A stretch of DNA of 37,568 nt from UBA6987 sp045616945. Lineage in GTDB: Bacteria > Bacillota > Clostridia > Lachnospirales > Lachnospiraceae. The number at the start of each line of letters is the position of its first letter. Position 1 is the stretch's first letter. Both the position numbers and the translations under genes were made by a program. The stretch is from positions 1 to 37,568 of the forward strand of contig JAZLHR010000042.1 in the NCBI GenBank assembly GCA_045616945.1, given 5' to 3'. The notes under the pieces are model-generated. The model saw only the letters and a program-made list of their open reading frames with translations, did no database searches and was not told the origin of the DNA. Shown in pieces: positions 16,788 through 25,684 of the stretch.

Positions 16788-17054
16788 GTGGCTGAGAACA
16801 AAATGACAAGAAGCTTTGAGTCCGTACAGGACTCCAACAACAGAATTCATGAGATCCTTGTAGATGTATATTCTGCACTGCAATATAAAGGCTACGACCC
16901 TGTCAGCCAGATCGTCGGGTATGTGATGTCCGGCGATCCTACGTATATCACGAGCTATGCAGATGCCCGCGTTCGGATCTCGCAGGTCGAACGGGACGAG
17001 ATCCTGGAAGAACTGCTCCGCACCTATATACGGGAGTCGATCGAAAAGAAATGA
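16788..17054 (+). CDS. ireB: IreB family regulatory phosphoprotein (UPF0297, YrzL)
   Basis: The 88-residue small protein matches IreB: a short Thr-containing N-terminus (TRSFE), then VYSALQYKGYDPVSQIVGY and GDPTYITSYADAR. In Enterococcus faecalis IreB is phosphorylated by the PASTA kinase IreK and negatively regulates cephalosporin resistance. I choose the GTG at 16788 because AAAGGAG lies 6 bases upstream and gives the usual family length. The ATG at 16767 lacks a ribosome site. It overlaps ruvX by four bases, the conserved Firmicute arrangement yrzL-yrrK-yrzB. Confidence 0.93.
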   Translation: MAENKMTRSFESVQDSNNRIHEILVDVYSALQYKGYDPVSQIVGYVMSGDPTYITSYADARVRISQVERDEILEELLRTYIRESIEKK

Positions 17055-17524
17055 GTATCATAGGTCTGGATTACGGATCAAGGACAGTCGGTGTTGCTGT
17101 GACGGATGCCCTCGGATTGACCGTCCAGCCGCTTGAAACGATAGAACGCAAAGAAGAAAATAAACTCCGCAGAACCTATGCCCGTATCGAAGAACTGGCA
17201 AAAGAAAGAAATGCGGAGCTCATTGTTGTTGGTCTGCCCCTGAATATTGACGGTACGGAAGGAGAACGCAGCTTATTGGCCAGGCAGTTTTCCGAAAAAT
17301 TGTCTGCCCGTACCGGCCTTCCTGTTTGTTTGCAGGATGAACGTCTGACGACCGTTGAGGCCGACGAGATCCTGGCAGAGTGCGGCAGGAAGCGTGAAAC
17401 CAGAAAAGAAGTGATCGATCAGCTGGCTGCCTGCCTGATCCTTCGCGATTATCTGGAACAGTGGGCCGATGAGCTGCGTAAAAATATACAGTGCGGTTTG
17501 CCGCAGGAGAATGAGAATGGATAA
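17051..17524 (+). CDS. ruvX: Holliday junction resolvase-like protein RuvX (YqgF)
   Basis: The 157-residue RNase H-fold protein is essential in many bacteria and is implicated in 16S rRNA 5'-end maturation as well as proposed junction resolution. Motifs are the N-terminal GLDYGSRTVGVAVTD (catalytic Asp), IVVGLPLNIDG, the QDERLTTVEA Glu/Asp region and the C-terminal DQLAACLILRDYL. It starts in the stop of ireB (ATGA) and overlaps the next gene by eight bases. The length and position are normal for Firmicutes. Confidence 0.94.
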   Translation: MSIIGLDYGSRTVGVAVTDALGLTVQPLETIERKEENKLRRTYARIEELAKERNAELIVVGLPLNIDGTEGERSLLARQFSEKLSARTGLPVCLQDERLTTVEADEILAECGRKRETRKEVIDQLAACLILRDYLEQWADELRKNIQCGLPQENENG

Positions 17525-17774
17525 GATACTTTTTACCGGAGAAAACGGAGAAAAAACCGAACTCTACGTACTGGAGACCACCAGACTGCAGGGGGTGGAT
17601 TATATTCTTGCGTCCGATGTCGAAGTCGGTGACGGAGAATGCTATATATTGAAAGATACATCTGCCGAGAACAGCGAGGAAGCTGTTTATGAACTGGTAG
17701 AAGATGATACGCTTCTGGATATGCTGGCCGGGATTTTTGCGGAGCTGCTGGATGATGTGGATATCGCACGATAA
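17517..17774 (+). CDS. DUF1292 (YrzB-type) protein
   Basis: The 85-residue acidic protein resembles the DUF1292/YrzB family found directly after ruvX in most Firmicutes, with FTGENGEKTELYVLETT and YILASD typical of the fold. Its function is unknown. I start at 17517 because AGGAG at 17505-17509 gives 7-base spacing; the ATG at 17511 is too close. The C-terminus is rich in Asp and Glu (EDDTLLDMLAGIFAELLDD). Confidence 0.85.
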   Translation: MDKILFTGENGEKTELYVLETTRLQGVDYILASDVEVGDGECYILKDTSAENSEEAVYELVEDDTLLDMLAGIFAELLDDVDIAR

Positions 17775-17800
17775 AGAGAAGGAAAGGAGAAGACAACAGT

Positions 17801-19450
17801 ATGAGTAAGATCAGGATCATTCCTTTAGGCGGTCTGGATCAGATCGGCATGAATATTACTGCATTCGAGTATGAAAATGATATCATCATCGTAGACTGCG
17901 GGTTGGCCTTCCCTTCGGACGATCTGTTCGGTATTGATCTGGTGATCCCGGATGTTTCGTATCTCCAGGAACATATCGATAAGGTCCGCGGATTCTTTAT
18001 TACGCACGGTCACGAGGACCATATCGGTGCTATCCCCTATATTATCCAGAAGATCAATGTCCCGATTTTCGGAACGAAGCTGACGATGGCATTGATCGAC
18101 GGCAAGCTGGAGGAGCATGAGCTTCTGGATGTTGTCAAGCGCAAGATCGTCAACTACGGTCAGACGGTGACGGTGGGAAATTTCCGGGTGGAATTTATCC
18201 GCACGAACCACAGTATCGTGGATTCCGCCGCGTTCGCGATCACGACACCTGCCGGTACGCTCATCCATACAGGCGACTTCAAGGTCGATTATACTCCTGT
18301 ATTCGGTGACCGCATCAATCTTTCCCGCTTTGCCGAATTGGGCAATAAGGGCGTATTGGCGCTCCTTTGCGACAGTACGAATGCCCTGCGTGACGGTTTT
18401 ACCATGTCCGAAAGCACGGTGGGCAAGACCTTCGATACGATTTTCAGTGAAAATGTCAACAGCCGGATTATCGTGGCGACCTTCGCCTCGAACCTGGACC
18501 GTGTGCAGCAGATCATCAATACCGCCGTCCGTTACGGGAGAAAGGTCGCCGTAGACGGCAGGAGCATGGTGCGCAACCTGAAGATTGCCGCCGATATCGG
18601 ATATATCAATTTCCCCGAGGGCGTTTTGTTCTCCATGGAGGAGATCGGAAATTATCCCCGTGAAAATACAGTACTGATCACGACCGGCAGCCAGGGCGAA
18701 TCCATGGCTTCCCTGTCCCGCATGGCTTCCAGCCTGCATCGGGAAGTCACCATCGACCCTACCGATGTCGTCATCCTCAGCTCCACGCCGATCCCCGGCA
18801 ATGAAAAAGCCGTTTCCAAGATCATCAACGAACTGTCCGAAAAGGGCGCCAAGGTCATTTTCCAGGATGTACATGTTTCCGGACATGCCTGCAAGGAAGA
18901 GATAAAACTGATCTACGCGCTTACCAAGCCGAAATATGCCATTCCGCTTCACGGTGAGTACCGCCACCGTCTTTCTCAGGCGGGGATCGCCTCGGAACTC
19001 GGTGTTGCCAAGGAAAATATTTTCATGCTCGACGCGGGCGATGTGCTGGAACTGGATTCCGAGTCCGCGGAGGTCGTCGGCCGTGTGCAGAACGGACATC
19101 TGTATGTGGACGGATACGGTGTCGGCGATGTCGGCACGATCGTGCTGCACGACCGTCAGCTGCTGTCCCGTCACGGTATGGTGATCGTCGTATTTGTATT
19201 CGAACGCGGTTCGTTGAAGCTGCTGGCAGGCCCGGATGTCATCACCAGGGGCTTTGTATATATCCGCGAAAGCAACGATATCCTTGAAGAAGTAAGGGAT
19301 GTTGCCTACAATGCGCTTTCCAACTGCATTTCCTACGATGAGAAGGATTGGACGAAGATCAAATCCGTTGTCAGCAGTCAGCTTATGGACTTCTTATGGC
19401 AGCGTATCCATCGCAGACCCATGATCATTCCGATCATTATGGAGGTATAA
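17801..19450 (+). CDS. rnjA: ribonuclease J
   Basis: The 549-residue metallo-beta-lactamase/beta-CASP ribonuclease has 5'-3' exo- and endonuclease activity in mRNA decay and RNA maturation. The zinc-binding HGHEDH is at 69-74, with H137 (TNHS), D159 (HTGDF), and the beta-CASP region including VSGHACKEEI and PLHGEYRHR. The C-terminal domain ends in RRPMIIPIIMEV. The length is typical of RnjA, and I cannot formally exclude the RnjB paralogue. AAAGGAG lies upstream of ATG. It sits between the yrzB-like and mltG-like genes, a position it does not occupy in Bacillus. Confidence 0.94.
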   Translation: MSKIRIIPLGGLDQIGMNITAFEYENDIIIVDCGLAFPSDDLFGIDLVIPDVSYLQEHIDKVRGFFITHGHEDHIGAIPYIIQKINVPIFGTKLTMALIDGKLEEHELLDVVKRKIVNYGQTVTVGNFRVEFIRTNHSIVDSAAFAITTPAGTLIHTGDFKVDYTPVFGDRINLSRFAELGNKGVLALLCDSTNALRDGFTMSESTVGKTFDTIFSENVNSRIIVATFASNLDRVQQIINTAVRYGRKVAVDGRSMVRNLKIAADIGYINFPEGVLFSMEEIGNYPRENTVLITTGSQGESMASLSRMASSLHREVTIDPTDVVILSSTPIPGNEKAVSKIINELSEKGAKVIFQDVHVSGHACKEEIKLIYALTKPKYAIPLHGEYRHRLSQAGIASELGVAKENIFMLDAGDVLELDSESAEVVGRVQNGHLYVDGYGVGDVGTIVLHDRQLLSRHGMVIVVFVFERGSLKLLAGPDVITRGFVYIRESNDILEEVRDVAYNALSNCISYDEKDWTKIKSVVSSQLMDFLWQRIHRRPMIIPIIMEV

Positions 19451-19453
19451 GGC

Positions 19454-19870
19454 ATGTCTGAGCAGCGGGACGAGCTGGTGGAGGAGCAGAAAAACAGGCA
19501 GTTTTTCGGGCTGTTCTATCAAGTCATATACCGGCTGATCAAAGTGGCTGTTCTGGTGCTCCTTGTGCTGGCTTTATTTTACGGGGTAAAGATGGCTTAC
19601 AGCTTCGGTTATACCATCTTTACCGAGAAGACCCCTGAGGAAGCGCCCGGGACCGATATTCCGGTCACGATCACGCTGGATATGAATACACGGGCAGTCG
19701 GGCGGTATCTGAAGGATATGGGAGTCGTGTCAAACTCCAATATCTTTGTGGTACAGGCCGCGATTTACGGTTACGATATCTTTCCGGGCGAGTATGTGCT
19801 GAATTCGTCTATGTCGATTGAGCAGATTCTGGTGGCTCTGTCGGAGGAACCGGAGGAAGCGGAGGAATGA
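19454..19870 (+). CDS. MltG N-domain-like membrane protein lacking the catalytic domain
   Basis: The 138-residue protein has a short charged cytoplasmic N-terminus, one membrane segment (about 28-52, ending near YGVKMAYSFGY) and an external part with VTITLDMNTRAVGRYLKDMG and FPGEYVLNSSMSIEQILVAL. These match the LysM-like N-domain of endolytic murein transglycosylase MltG (YrrL/YceG). The catalytic YceG domain with its ELTE-type Glu is absent; full MltG is about 350-400 residues. The position, just before the TrmR gene, is that of yrrL in Bacillus, so homology is likely. It might bind peptidoglycan or a partner without cleaving. It starts three bases after the rnj stop and overlaps the next gene by four bases. 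Confidence 0.75.
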   Translation: MSEQRDELVEEQKNRQFFGLFYQVIYRLIKVAVLVLLVLALFYGVKMAYSFGYTIFTEKTPEEAPGTDIPVTITLDMNTRAVGRYLKDMGVVSNSNIFVVQAAIYGYDIFPGEYVLNSSMSIEQILVALSEEPEEAEE

Positions 19871-20526
19871 CGGAAGCTTACGGCAATGAACTGACACAGT
19901 ATATTCGCGAAACGGAGCCGCTTCAGGCGGCTCTTTTTCGGATGCTCGAGGAAGAAGCCGCTGCCGAGCATATCCCGATCCTGCGCTACGCGTCCGTTCC
20001 GTTTCTGCGAACTTTGATCACGATGAAAAAACCCCGCCGCGTATTGGAGGTCGGGACGGCGATCGGCTATTCCGCACTTGTCATGCTGGAAAAAATGCCT
20101 GCTGACGGCGTGCTGGATACATTGGAGCTGCGCCCGGATATGGCACAGCAGGCCGAACGGAACCTCCGGGATGCCGGCTATGCGGATCGGGCCAAAGTAT
20201 ATACCGGCGACGCGGCCGAGCTGCTGCCGGAGCTTTCCGAACCGTACGATTTCATTTTTCTGGACGCAGCCAAGGGACAGTATGTCCGGTGGCTGCCGGA
20301 ACTGCTGCGTTTATTGAAGCCCGAGGGAATCTTACTTGCGGATAACATCCTGCAGGAAGGGACCTTCCTGCTGCCGCGAAGTGAGATACCGCACCGCGAC
20401 AGAACCATTTATGACCGTCTGCACAGCTTTATGGAAGCTCTGTATGCCTGCCCCGATCTGACGACCAGCCTGCTGAATATCGGGGACGGAATGAGCCTTT
20501 CCGTGAAAGGAGAACTGCATGAATAA
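19867..20526 (+). CDS. trmR: tRNA 5-hydroxyuridine methyltransferase TrmR (O-methyltransferase)
   Basis: The 219-residue class I O-methyltransferase has the SAM motif VLEVGTAIGYSAL (about 59-71), an acidic post-I residue (LDTLELRPDM) and FIFLDAAKGQY, as in the YrrM/TrmR and caffeoyl-CoA-methyltransferase-like family. In Bacillus subtilis TrmR (YrrM) methylates ho5U34 of tRNA to mo5U, acting after TrhP hydroxylation. The gene directly after it is a U32 TrhP-type protein, which supports the TrmR call over a generic methyltransferase. GGAGGAA precedes the ATG; overlaps are four bases with the mltG-like gene and eight with trhP. Confidence 0.85.
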   Translation: MTEAYGNELTQYIRETEPLQAALFRMLEEEAAAEHIPILRYASVPFLRTLITMKKPRRVLEVGTAIGYSALVMLEKMPADGVLDTLELRPDMAQQAERNLRDAGYADRAKVYTGDAAELLPELSEPYDFIFLDAAKGQYVRWLPELLRLLKPEGILLADNILQEGTFLLPRSEIPHRDRTIYDRLHSFMEALYACPDLTTSLLNIGDGMSLSVKGELHE

Positions 20527-21763
20527 GCCCGAGCTGCTTATGCCTGCCGGCAGTATGGATGTCCTGAAAACCGTGATCACCTATGGGGCGGACGCGGTCT
20601 ATCTCGGTGCGGACATCCTGAGCCTGCGTGAAAAAGCGAAGAATTTTGACGCGGACGGCCTGCAGGAAGCCCTCCGTTATGCCCATGAAAGAGGCAAAAA
20701 GGTATATCTGGCTGTCAATATTTATGCCCATAACGAGGATCTGCCTGCGGCGGAAGCATTTTTTACGGAGCTTCGGACGCGAGAGGAGCAGCCGGATGCA
20801 TTCATCTGTTCCGACTTCGGCATCATTTCCATGGCCCGCAGGATCTGTCCGGCCGTGCCGATCCATATCAGTACGCAGACGAGCTGTACGAACTATGAGA
20901 CCTTTCTGTTCTGGTACGGGCTCGGTGTGCGCCGCGTCGTATGCGCCAGAGAGCTTTCTCTGCAGGAAATCCGGGAGATCCGTGCGCGGATCCCGGCGGA
21001 TATGGAGATCGAATGTTTCGTTCACGGTGCCATGTGCATGTCCTATTCCGGGCGCTGCCTGATCAGCAATTTTCTGGCCTCACGCGATGCCAACCACGGT
21101 GCCTGCACCCATCCGTGCCGCTGGAAATATTATCTGACGGAGGAGACCCGGCCCGGTGAATATATGCCTGTGGAAGAAGACGGACGCGGGACATATCTCT
21201 ATAATTCAAAGGATCTGTGCATGATCGAACATCTGCCCGAACTGATGGAAGCAGGTATCTGCAGCTTCAAGGTGGAGGGGCGGATGAAAACGCAGCTGTA
21301 CGGGGCGACTGTAGCGCGCGCCTACCGCCTCGGCATCGATGCGGCGGCGGAAGACCCTGCCCGTTACCGGGAAATGCTTCCCTGGCTGCAGGCGGAGGTC
21401 CGGCGCTGCACCACACGCAGCTTCTGTACCGGCTTTTATTTCGGAAAACCCGGCGCGGATGCGCAGAATTACGAAAGCAGTGAATATTATAAGGATTATA
21501 TCTATCTCGGCACGGTAGAAGAAGATGAAGGCGGCCTGTTCCTGTATCAGAAGAACAAATTCTCCGTACGGGAGGAAATAGAAATGATCCGCCCGGACGG
21601 CAGCAACAGTTTCCTGCATATCACCTCCTTTACCACGGAGACAGGCGAAAAACAGGAGAGCAGCCCGCATCCCGGTCAGAAGCTGTATATCACCTCGGAC
21701 ACCGGATTGAAGCCGGGAGACATCCTGCGGCTCGAAAATGCCAAAGCTCAATTTCACAGATAG
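20519..21763 (+). CDS. U32-family tRNA hydroxylation protein TrhP-like
   Basis: The 414-residue U32 'peptidase' family protein starts PELLMPAGSMDVLKTVI. Its conserved cysteine set lies at C173, C180, C196 and C200 (HGAMCMSYSGRC, then GACTHPC), which bind an iron-sulfur cluster in related enzymes. TrhP/YrrN/YrrO use prephenate-dependent chemistry to make 5-hydroxyuridine at tRNA position 34, the substrate of TrmR. Bacillus has two adjacent paralogues, but only one is here. The C-terminal part (about 320-414) has a beta-barrel look (DYIYLGTVEEDEGG). It starts within trmR; AAGGAG lies upstream. I call TrhP from context. Confidence 0.85.
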   Translation: MNKPELLMPAGSMDVLKTVITYGADAVYLGADILSLREKAKNFDADGLQEALRYAHERGKKVYLAVNIYAHNEDLPAAEAFFTELRTREEQPDAFICSDFGIISMARRICPAVPIHISTQTSCTNYETFLFWYGLGVRRVVCARELSLQEIREIRARIPADMEIECFVHGAMCMSYSGRCLISNFLASRDANHGACTHPCRWKYYLTEETRPGEYMPVEEDGRGTYLYNSKDLCMIEHLPELMEAGICSFKVEGRMKTQLYGATVARAYRLGIDAAAEDPARYREMLPWLQAEVRRCTTRSFCTGFYFGKPGADAQNYESSEYYKDYIYLGTVEEDEGGLFLYQKNKFSVREEIEMIRPDGSNSFLHITSFTTETGEKQESSPHPGQKLYITSDTGLKPGDILRLENAKAQFHR

Positions 21764-21778
21764 ATCAGGAGCATGTTT

Positions 21779-24679
21779 ATGAAGCAATTTACCATTCCGG
21801 CGGCATACCGCCTGGTGCAGAGATCCTCTATTCCGGAACTGTCGATGGACGGTTACCGGCTGGAACATATACGGTCCGGGGCTACTTTGATCCTGATGCC
21901 CTGCGAGGATGAAAACAAGACCTTTTTCATCAGCTTCCGGACACCGCCCGCGGACAGCACGGGCGTGCCGCATATCCTGGAACATTCCGTCCTTTGCGGC
22001 TCCGAGAAGTACCCGGTCAAGGATCCTTTCGTCGAATTGATGAAAAGCTCCCTGAATACCTTCATGAATGCATTTACCTTTCCCGATAAGACCATGTATC
22101 CGGTCAGCAGCTGCAACGACAGGGATTTTGCCAACCTGATGGACGTTTACATGGATGCGGTGCTGCATCCGCTTGTTTACAGCAAGGAAGAGATCTTCCG
22201 GCAGGAAGGCTGGCGGTATGAGTGGCAGGACGGGAAGCTGAACCTGAACGGCGTCGTCTATAACGAAATGAAGGGCGTTTATTCCTCGCCGGATTCGATT
22301 CTGAACGATGAATCCGTGCAGGCGCTGTTCCCGGATACCGCATACGGCGTCAATTCCGGCGGTGATCCGGCGGTGATCCCCACCCTGACCTATGAGGCAT
22401 TTTGCGATTTTCACCGGAAATATTATCATCCCTCCAACAGCTGTATCTTCCTGTACGGCAATATGGATATGTCCGAGCGGCTGCAGTGGCTGGATGAAGC
22501 CTATTTATCTCATTATGAAGTATCTGCGGTAGATTCCGCACTTCGGATGCAGCAGCCCTTTGCGGAACTGAAAAAGCTGCATCGGAATTATCCCGTCGGT
22601 CCGGAGGAAGAGACGAAGGGCGGGAGCTTCCTGGCCCGCAGCTGGGCTGTCGGCTCCATCCTGGACAGCCGTACGGTGAAGGCTCTGGAAATATTGGATC
22701 AGGTGATCCTGCAGGCGCCGGGCGCCCCTTTGAAGCAGGCACTGCTGGATGCAGGCGTCTGCGAAGATGTCAGCGGCGGTCTGGAAACGGAAATGCTGCA
22801 GCCGGTCTATTCCGTCGTCGGGCGTGATACCGATCCGGAACAGGCAGACGCTTTCCTCCGGACGGTGGACGAAACATTGGCAAAGCTGGCAGACGAGGGC
22901 CTTTCCGGACAGTCGCTGCTGGCCGCTATCAATTCCTCGGAACTGCGCACGCGTGAAGCGGATTTCGGAGGATATCCCCGCGGTCTGATATACGGGATGT
23001 CCGTCATGGAAAGCCTGCTGTACGACGGGGAGGATCCTTTTGCCGCATTGCGCTTTGAGGCGGATTACGCATTCCTGCGCGAAGCCATCGGCACAGGCTA
23101 TTATGAAGGTCTGATCCGCCGTTTCCTTCTGCAGAACAATCACAGTGTATTTATGGTTTTGGAGCCGCAGCGAGGACTTGCGGAGGCCGCAGAAGCCGCT
23201 CTGAAGGCCAAATTAGCCGTTTACCGGGATCAAATGGATTCCGCGGCACTGGAAGCCTTAAAACGCTCTGCAGCGGCTTTGAAACGCTATCAGGAGGAAC
23301 CTGACAGCCCCGATACACTTGCCAAAATGCCACGCCTCGGACGGGACGATCTGAACCCCGCCGCGAGAGCGCTGCATGTGAGCGAAACGGTGACAGACGG
23401 ATGCCGATTCCTGGAAGAAGCACTTCCGACAGTCGGTATCGGATATGTGAACTTCTTCTTCGGGCTGCAGGGCATCGGAAGAGAAGAACTTCCCTGGCTG
23501 GGCGTGCTTCGTTCCCTGCTCGGCTCGGTGGATACGGCTTCTTACGGATACCGCGACCTGTATGACGCGGTTCTGACCTGCTCCGGCGGAATGTCCTTCA
23601 ATACGGATTGGCTGTCCGGAAAGTGCGAAGGCAGCTGGACCCCGTATATGACCGTGAATGTGAAAGCCATGTACGGCAGGATGGATGAAGCTCTGCGGCT
23701 TCTGGGCGAGATCCTGCAGAAGTCCGTGTTCACGGACGCGAGACATATCCGCGAGACGTTGGCCGAAACACTTTCTTCCCTGCGTCAGTCATTGGTCGAA
23801 AACGGTCATCAGACAGCCGTTCTGCGTGCTTCTTCACAGTGCTTCGGCGGTTCCCTGTTCGACGAATTGACTTCCGGCATCTCGTTTTACCGTTTCCTGA
23901 AAGAATTGCTGGAACATTTTGACGAGCGCAAAGAGGAACTGGATGCGCAGATGAAAGCGCTCACGGAACGGATTTTTACCCGCGGGCGGTTATACGCCGC
24001 CCTGTGCGCCGAAGAGAAGGCTCTGCCGCAGCTGCGGGAAACCGTCAGCGGCTTTGCGTCGCAGCTTCCGTACAGAGAAAAAGAGAGGCAGATCCTGCAG
24101 CCGGTCCGCACCGGAGCGGAAGGCTTTTCCATCGCGGGAGGCATTTCTTTTGCGGCGATCGCCGGTTCCTATCGAAAAGCCGGGCCTTATACGGGTGCCC
24201 TGCGTGTACTGCAGTCCTGGCTGCGTTCGGACTATTTATGGCAGAATCTGCGCGTGCTGGGCGGTGCTTACGGCGCCATGTGCCGTTTCCCCAGGACAGC
24301 ACCGGCCTATTTCGTTTCGTACCGTGATCCTCATCAAAAGGAGACACTTGATGTTTATTCCCGGATCCCGGAGGCTCTGGCTTCGCTGGAATTGACAGAG
24401 CAGCAGCTTCTGGGCTTTATCATTGCGACGATCGGTGCCATGGATACGCCGCTCAGCCCCGCTTCGCGTTCGGATGTGGATTTCCGCTGCTTCCTTTCCG
24501 GCATCGATTCACAGGCTTTGCAGGAGGAAAGAGATCAGGTGCTCGGCTGCACGTCGGATACCCTGCGCGGCCTGTCCGCTTATGTGCGTGCGATATGGGA
24601 GGATGCAGCCGTTTGCATCGTCGGCAGCGGTTCCAGGCTGGCTGAAAATCAAGATATGACGCAGGCACCGCTGCTATAG
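21779..24679 (+). CDS. M16C-family metallopeptidase (PreP/insulinase-like)
   Basis: The 966-residue zinc peptidase has the inverted HxxEH motif at about 65-69 (VPHILEHSVL), with the distal Glu in the NLMDVYMDAVLHP region downstream. The DNA then reads through two M16 halves typical of PreP and the Lachnospiraceae 'insulinase family' protein, with FMNAFTFPDKTMYPVSSCN characteristic. PreP-type clamshell enzymes degrade peptides up to about 65 residues. No signal peptide is visible, so it is probably cytoplasmic. The start at 21779 fits AGGAG at 7 bases; the ATG at 21773 is too close. The gene lies 15 bases after trhP and ten before era. Confidence 0.88.
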   Translation: MKQFTIPAAYRLVQRSSIPELSMDGYRLEHIRSGATLILMPCEDENKTFFISFRTPPADSTGVPHILEHSVLCGSEKYPVKDPFVELMKSSLNTFMNAFTFPDKTMYPVSSCNDRDFANLMDVYMDAVLHPLVYSKEEIFRQEGWRYEWQDGKLNLNGVVYNEMKGVYSSPDSILNDESVQALFPDTAYGVNSGGDPAVIPTLTYEAFCDFHRKYYHPSNSCIFLYGNMDMSERLQWLDEAYLSHYEVSAVDSALRMQQPFAELKKLHRNYPVGPEEETKGGSFLARSWAVGSILDSRTVKALEILDQVILQAPGAPLKQALLDAGVCEDVSGGLETEMLQPVYSVVGRDTDPEQADAFLRTVDETLAKLADEGLSGQSLLAAINSSELRTREADFGGYPRGLIYGMSVMESLLYDGEDPFAALRFEADYAFLREAIGTGYYEGLIRRFLLQNNHSVFMVLEPQRGLAEAAEAALKAKLAVYRDQMDSAALEALKRSAAALKRYQEEPDSPDTLAKMPRLGRDDLNPAARALHVSETVTDGCRFLEEALPTVGIGYVNFFFGLQGIGREELPWLGVLRSLLGSVDTASYGYRDLYDAVLTCSGGMSFNTDWLSGKCEGSWTPYMTVNVKAMYGRMDEALRLLGEILQKSVFTDARHIRETLAETLSSLRQSLVENGHQTAVLRASSQCFGGSLFDELTSGISFYRFLKELLEHFDERKEELDAQMKALTERIFTRGRLYAALCAEEKALPQLRETVSGFASQLPYREKERQILQPVRTGAEGFSIAGGISFAAIAGSYRKAGPYTGALRVLQSWLRSDYLWQNLRVLGGAYGAMCRFPRTAPAYFVSYRDPHQKETLDVYSRIPEALASLELTEQQLLGFIIATIGAMDTPLSPASRSDVDFRCFLSGIDSQALQEERDQVLGCTSDTLRGLSAYVRAIWEDAAVCIVGSGSRLAENQDMTQAPLL

Positions 24680-24689
24680 GAGGTCCGTT

Positions 24690-25601
24690 TTGGAAAAGGA
24701 ATTTAAGTCTGGCTTTGCTGCCCTGATCGGCCGCCCGAACGTGGGCAAATCCACCTTGATGAATCACCTGATCGGTCAGAAGATCGCCATTACCTCGGAA
24801 AAACCGCAGACGACGCGCCGCAAGATACGGACGATGTTTACGGACGATCGCGGACAGATCATTTTTCTGGATACGCCGGGCATGCATCAGCCGCGCAGCC
24901 GTCTGGGCGAATATATGACGGAGGCTGCCGAAAGTACGCTTTCGGAGGCGGATGTGATCCTCTGGCTGGTCGAACCGGGTGCTTTCATCGGCACGATGGA
25001 TGCTGCGGTCCTGGAAAAGCTTTCCGCGGTAAAGCGTCCCGTGATCCTGGTGATCAATAAATCGGACAAGGCCGAGGAGGCAGTGCTTCGGAAAACGGAA
25101 GAAACATACCGTGCTCAGCGGGAATTTGCGGACTGCATTTACCTTTCCGCACTGAAAAGCGTCAACACGGATGCGCTGATTGCGAAAATTTTCGAATTGC
25201 TGCCGGTCGGCCCGCAATATTATGACGAGGAACAGGTGACGGATGAGCCCATGCGCGATATCGCCGCGGAGATCATCCGGGAGAAGGCGCTTCGTAATCT
25301 TTCGGAGGAGATCCCGCACGGGATCGCCGTGACCGTAGAGCAGATGACGGAACGCGAAGACGGCGGCTTCGATATATTTGCAAGCATCATCTGCGAACGG
25401 GATTCTCACAAGGGGATCATCATCGGCAAGGGCGGATCGATGCTGAAGAAGATCGGCATGCAGGCCCGCAGGGATATTTCCGCCATGTGCGATGCGCCGG
25501 TGAATCTTCGCCTGTTCGTGAAGGTACGCAAGGATTGGCGCGACAATCGCCAGATGCTGAAAAACTTCGGATACAGTGAGAATAAACGGAATCAGTCCTG
25601 A
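24690..25601 (+). CDS. era: ribosome-assembly GTPase Era (TTG start)
   Basis: The 303-residue GTPase binds the 3' end of 16S rRNA during 30S assembly. Motifs are G1 GRPNVGKS (14-21), G2-region KPQTTRRKI, G3 DTPG, G4 NKSD, G5 SALK, and a C-terminal KH domain with GIIIGKGGSMLKKIG. The translation starts with TTG at 24690; a perfect AGGAGG at 24678-24683 is spaced six bases from it, and no ATG or GTG fits the family N-terminus. The ribosome site overlaps the preceding stop, suggesting coupled translation. The length is standard. The pairing era-recO is conserved in Firmicutes. Confidence 0.96.
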   Translation: MEKEFKSGFAALIGRPNVGKSTLMNHLIGQKIAITSEKPQTTRRKIRTMFTDDRGQIIFLDTPGMHQPRSRLGEYMTEAAESTLSEADVILWLVEPGAFIGTMDAAVLEKLSAVKRPVILVINKSDKAEEAVLRKTEETYRAQREFADCIYLSALKSVNTDALIAKIFELLPVGPQYYDEEQVTDEPMRDIAAEIIREKALRNLSEEIPHGIAVTVEQMTEREDGGFDIFASIICERDSHKGIIIGKGGSMLKKIGMQARRDISAMCDAPVNLRLFVKVRKDWRDNRQMLKNFGYSENKRNQS

Positions 25602-25684
25602 AATATTGCCGCATTTTGCTTCCGATCCCGGAAAACGGGCGTAATTGGATTTGACAGACAGGATGCACCTGACGGAGGAATAGA

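Noticed and set aside
17825..19174. 449-codon open frame antisense to RNase J
   Set aside because: It is a shadow frame created by codon bias of the real gene; its protein has no recognisable motif.
25651..25675. recO promoter from a perfect TTGACA
   Set aside because: At 16-18 bases downstream there is only GGAGG-like sequence and no -10 box.
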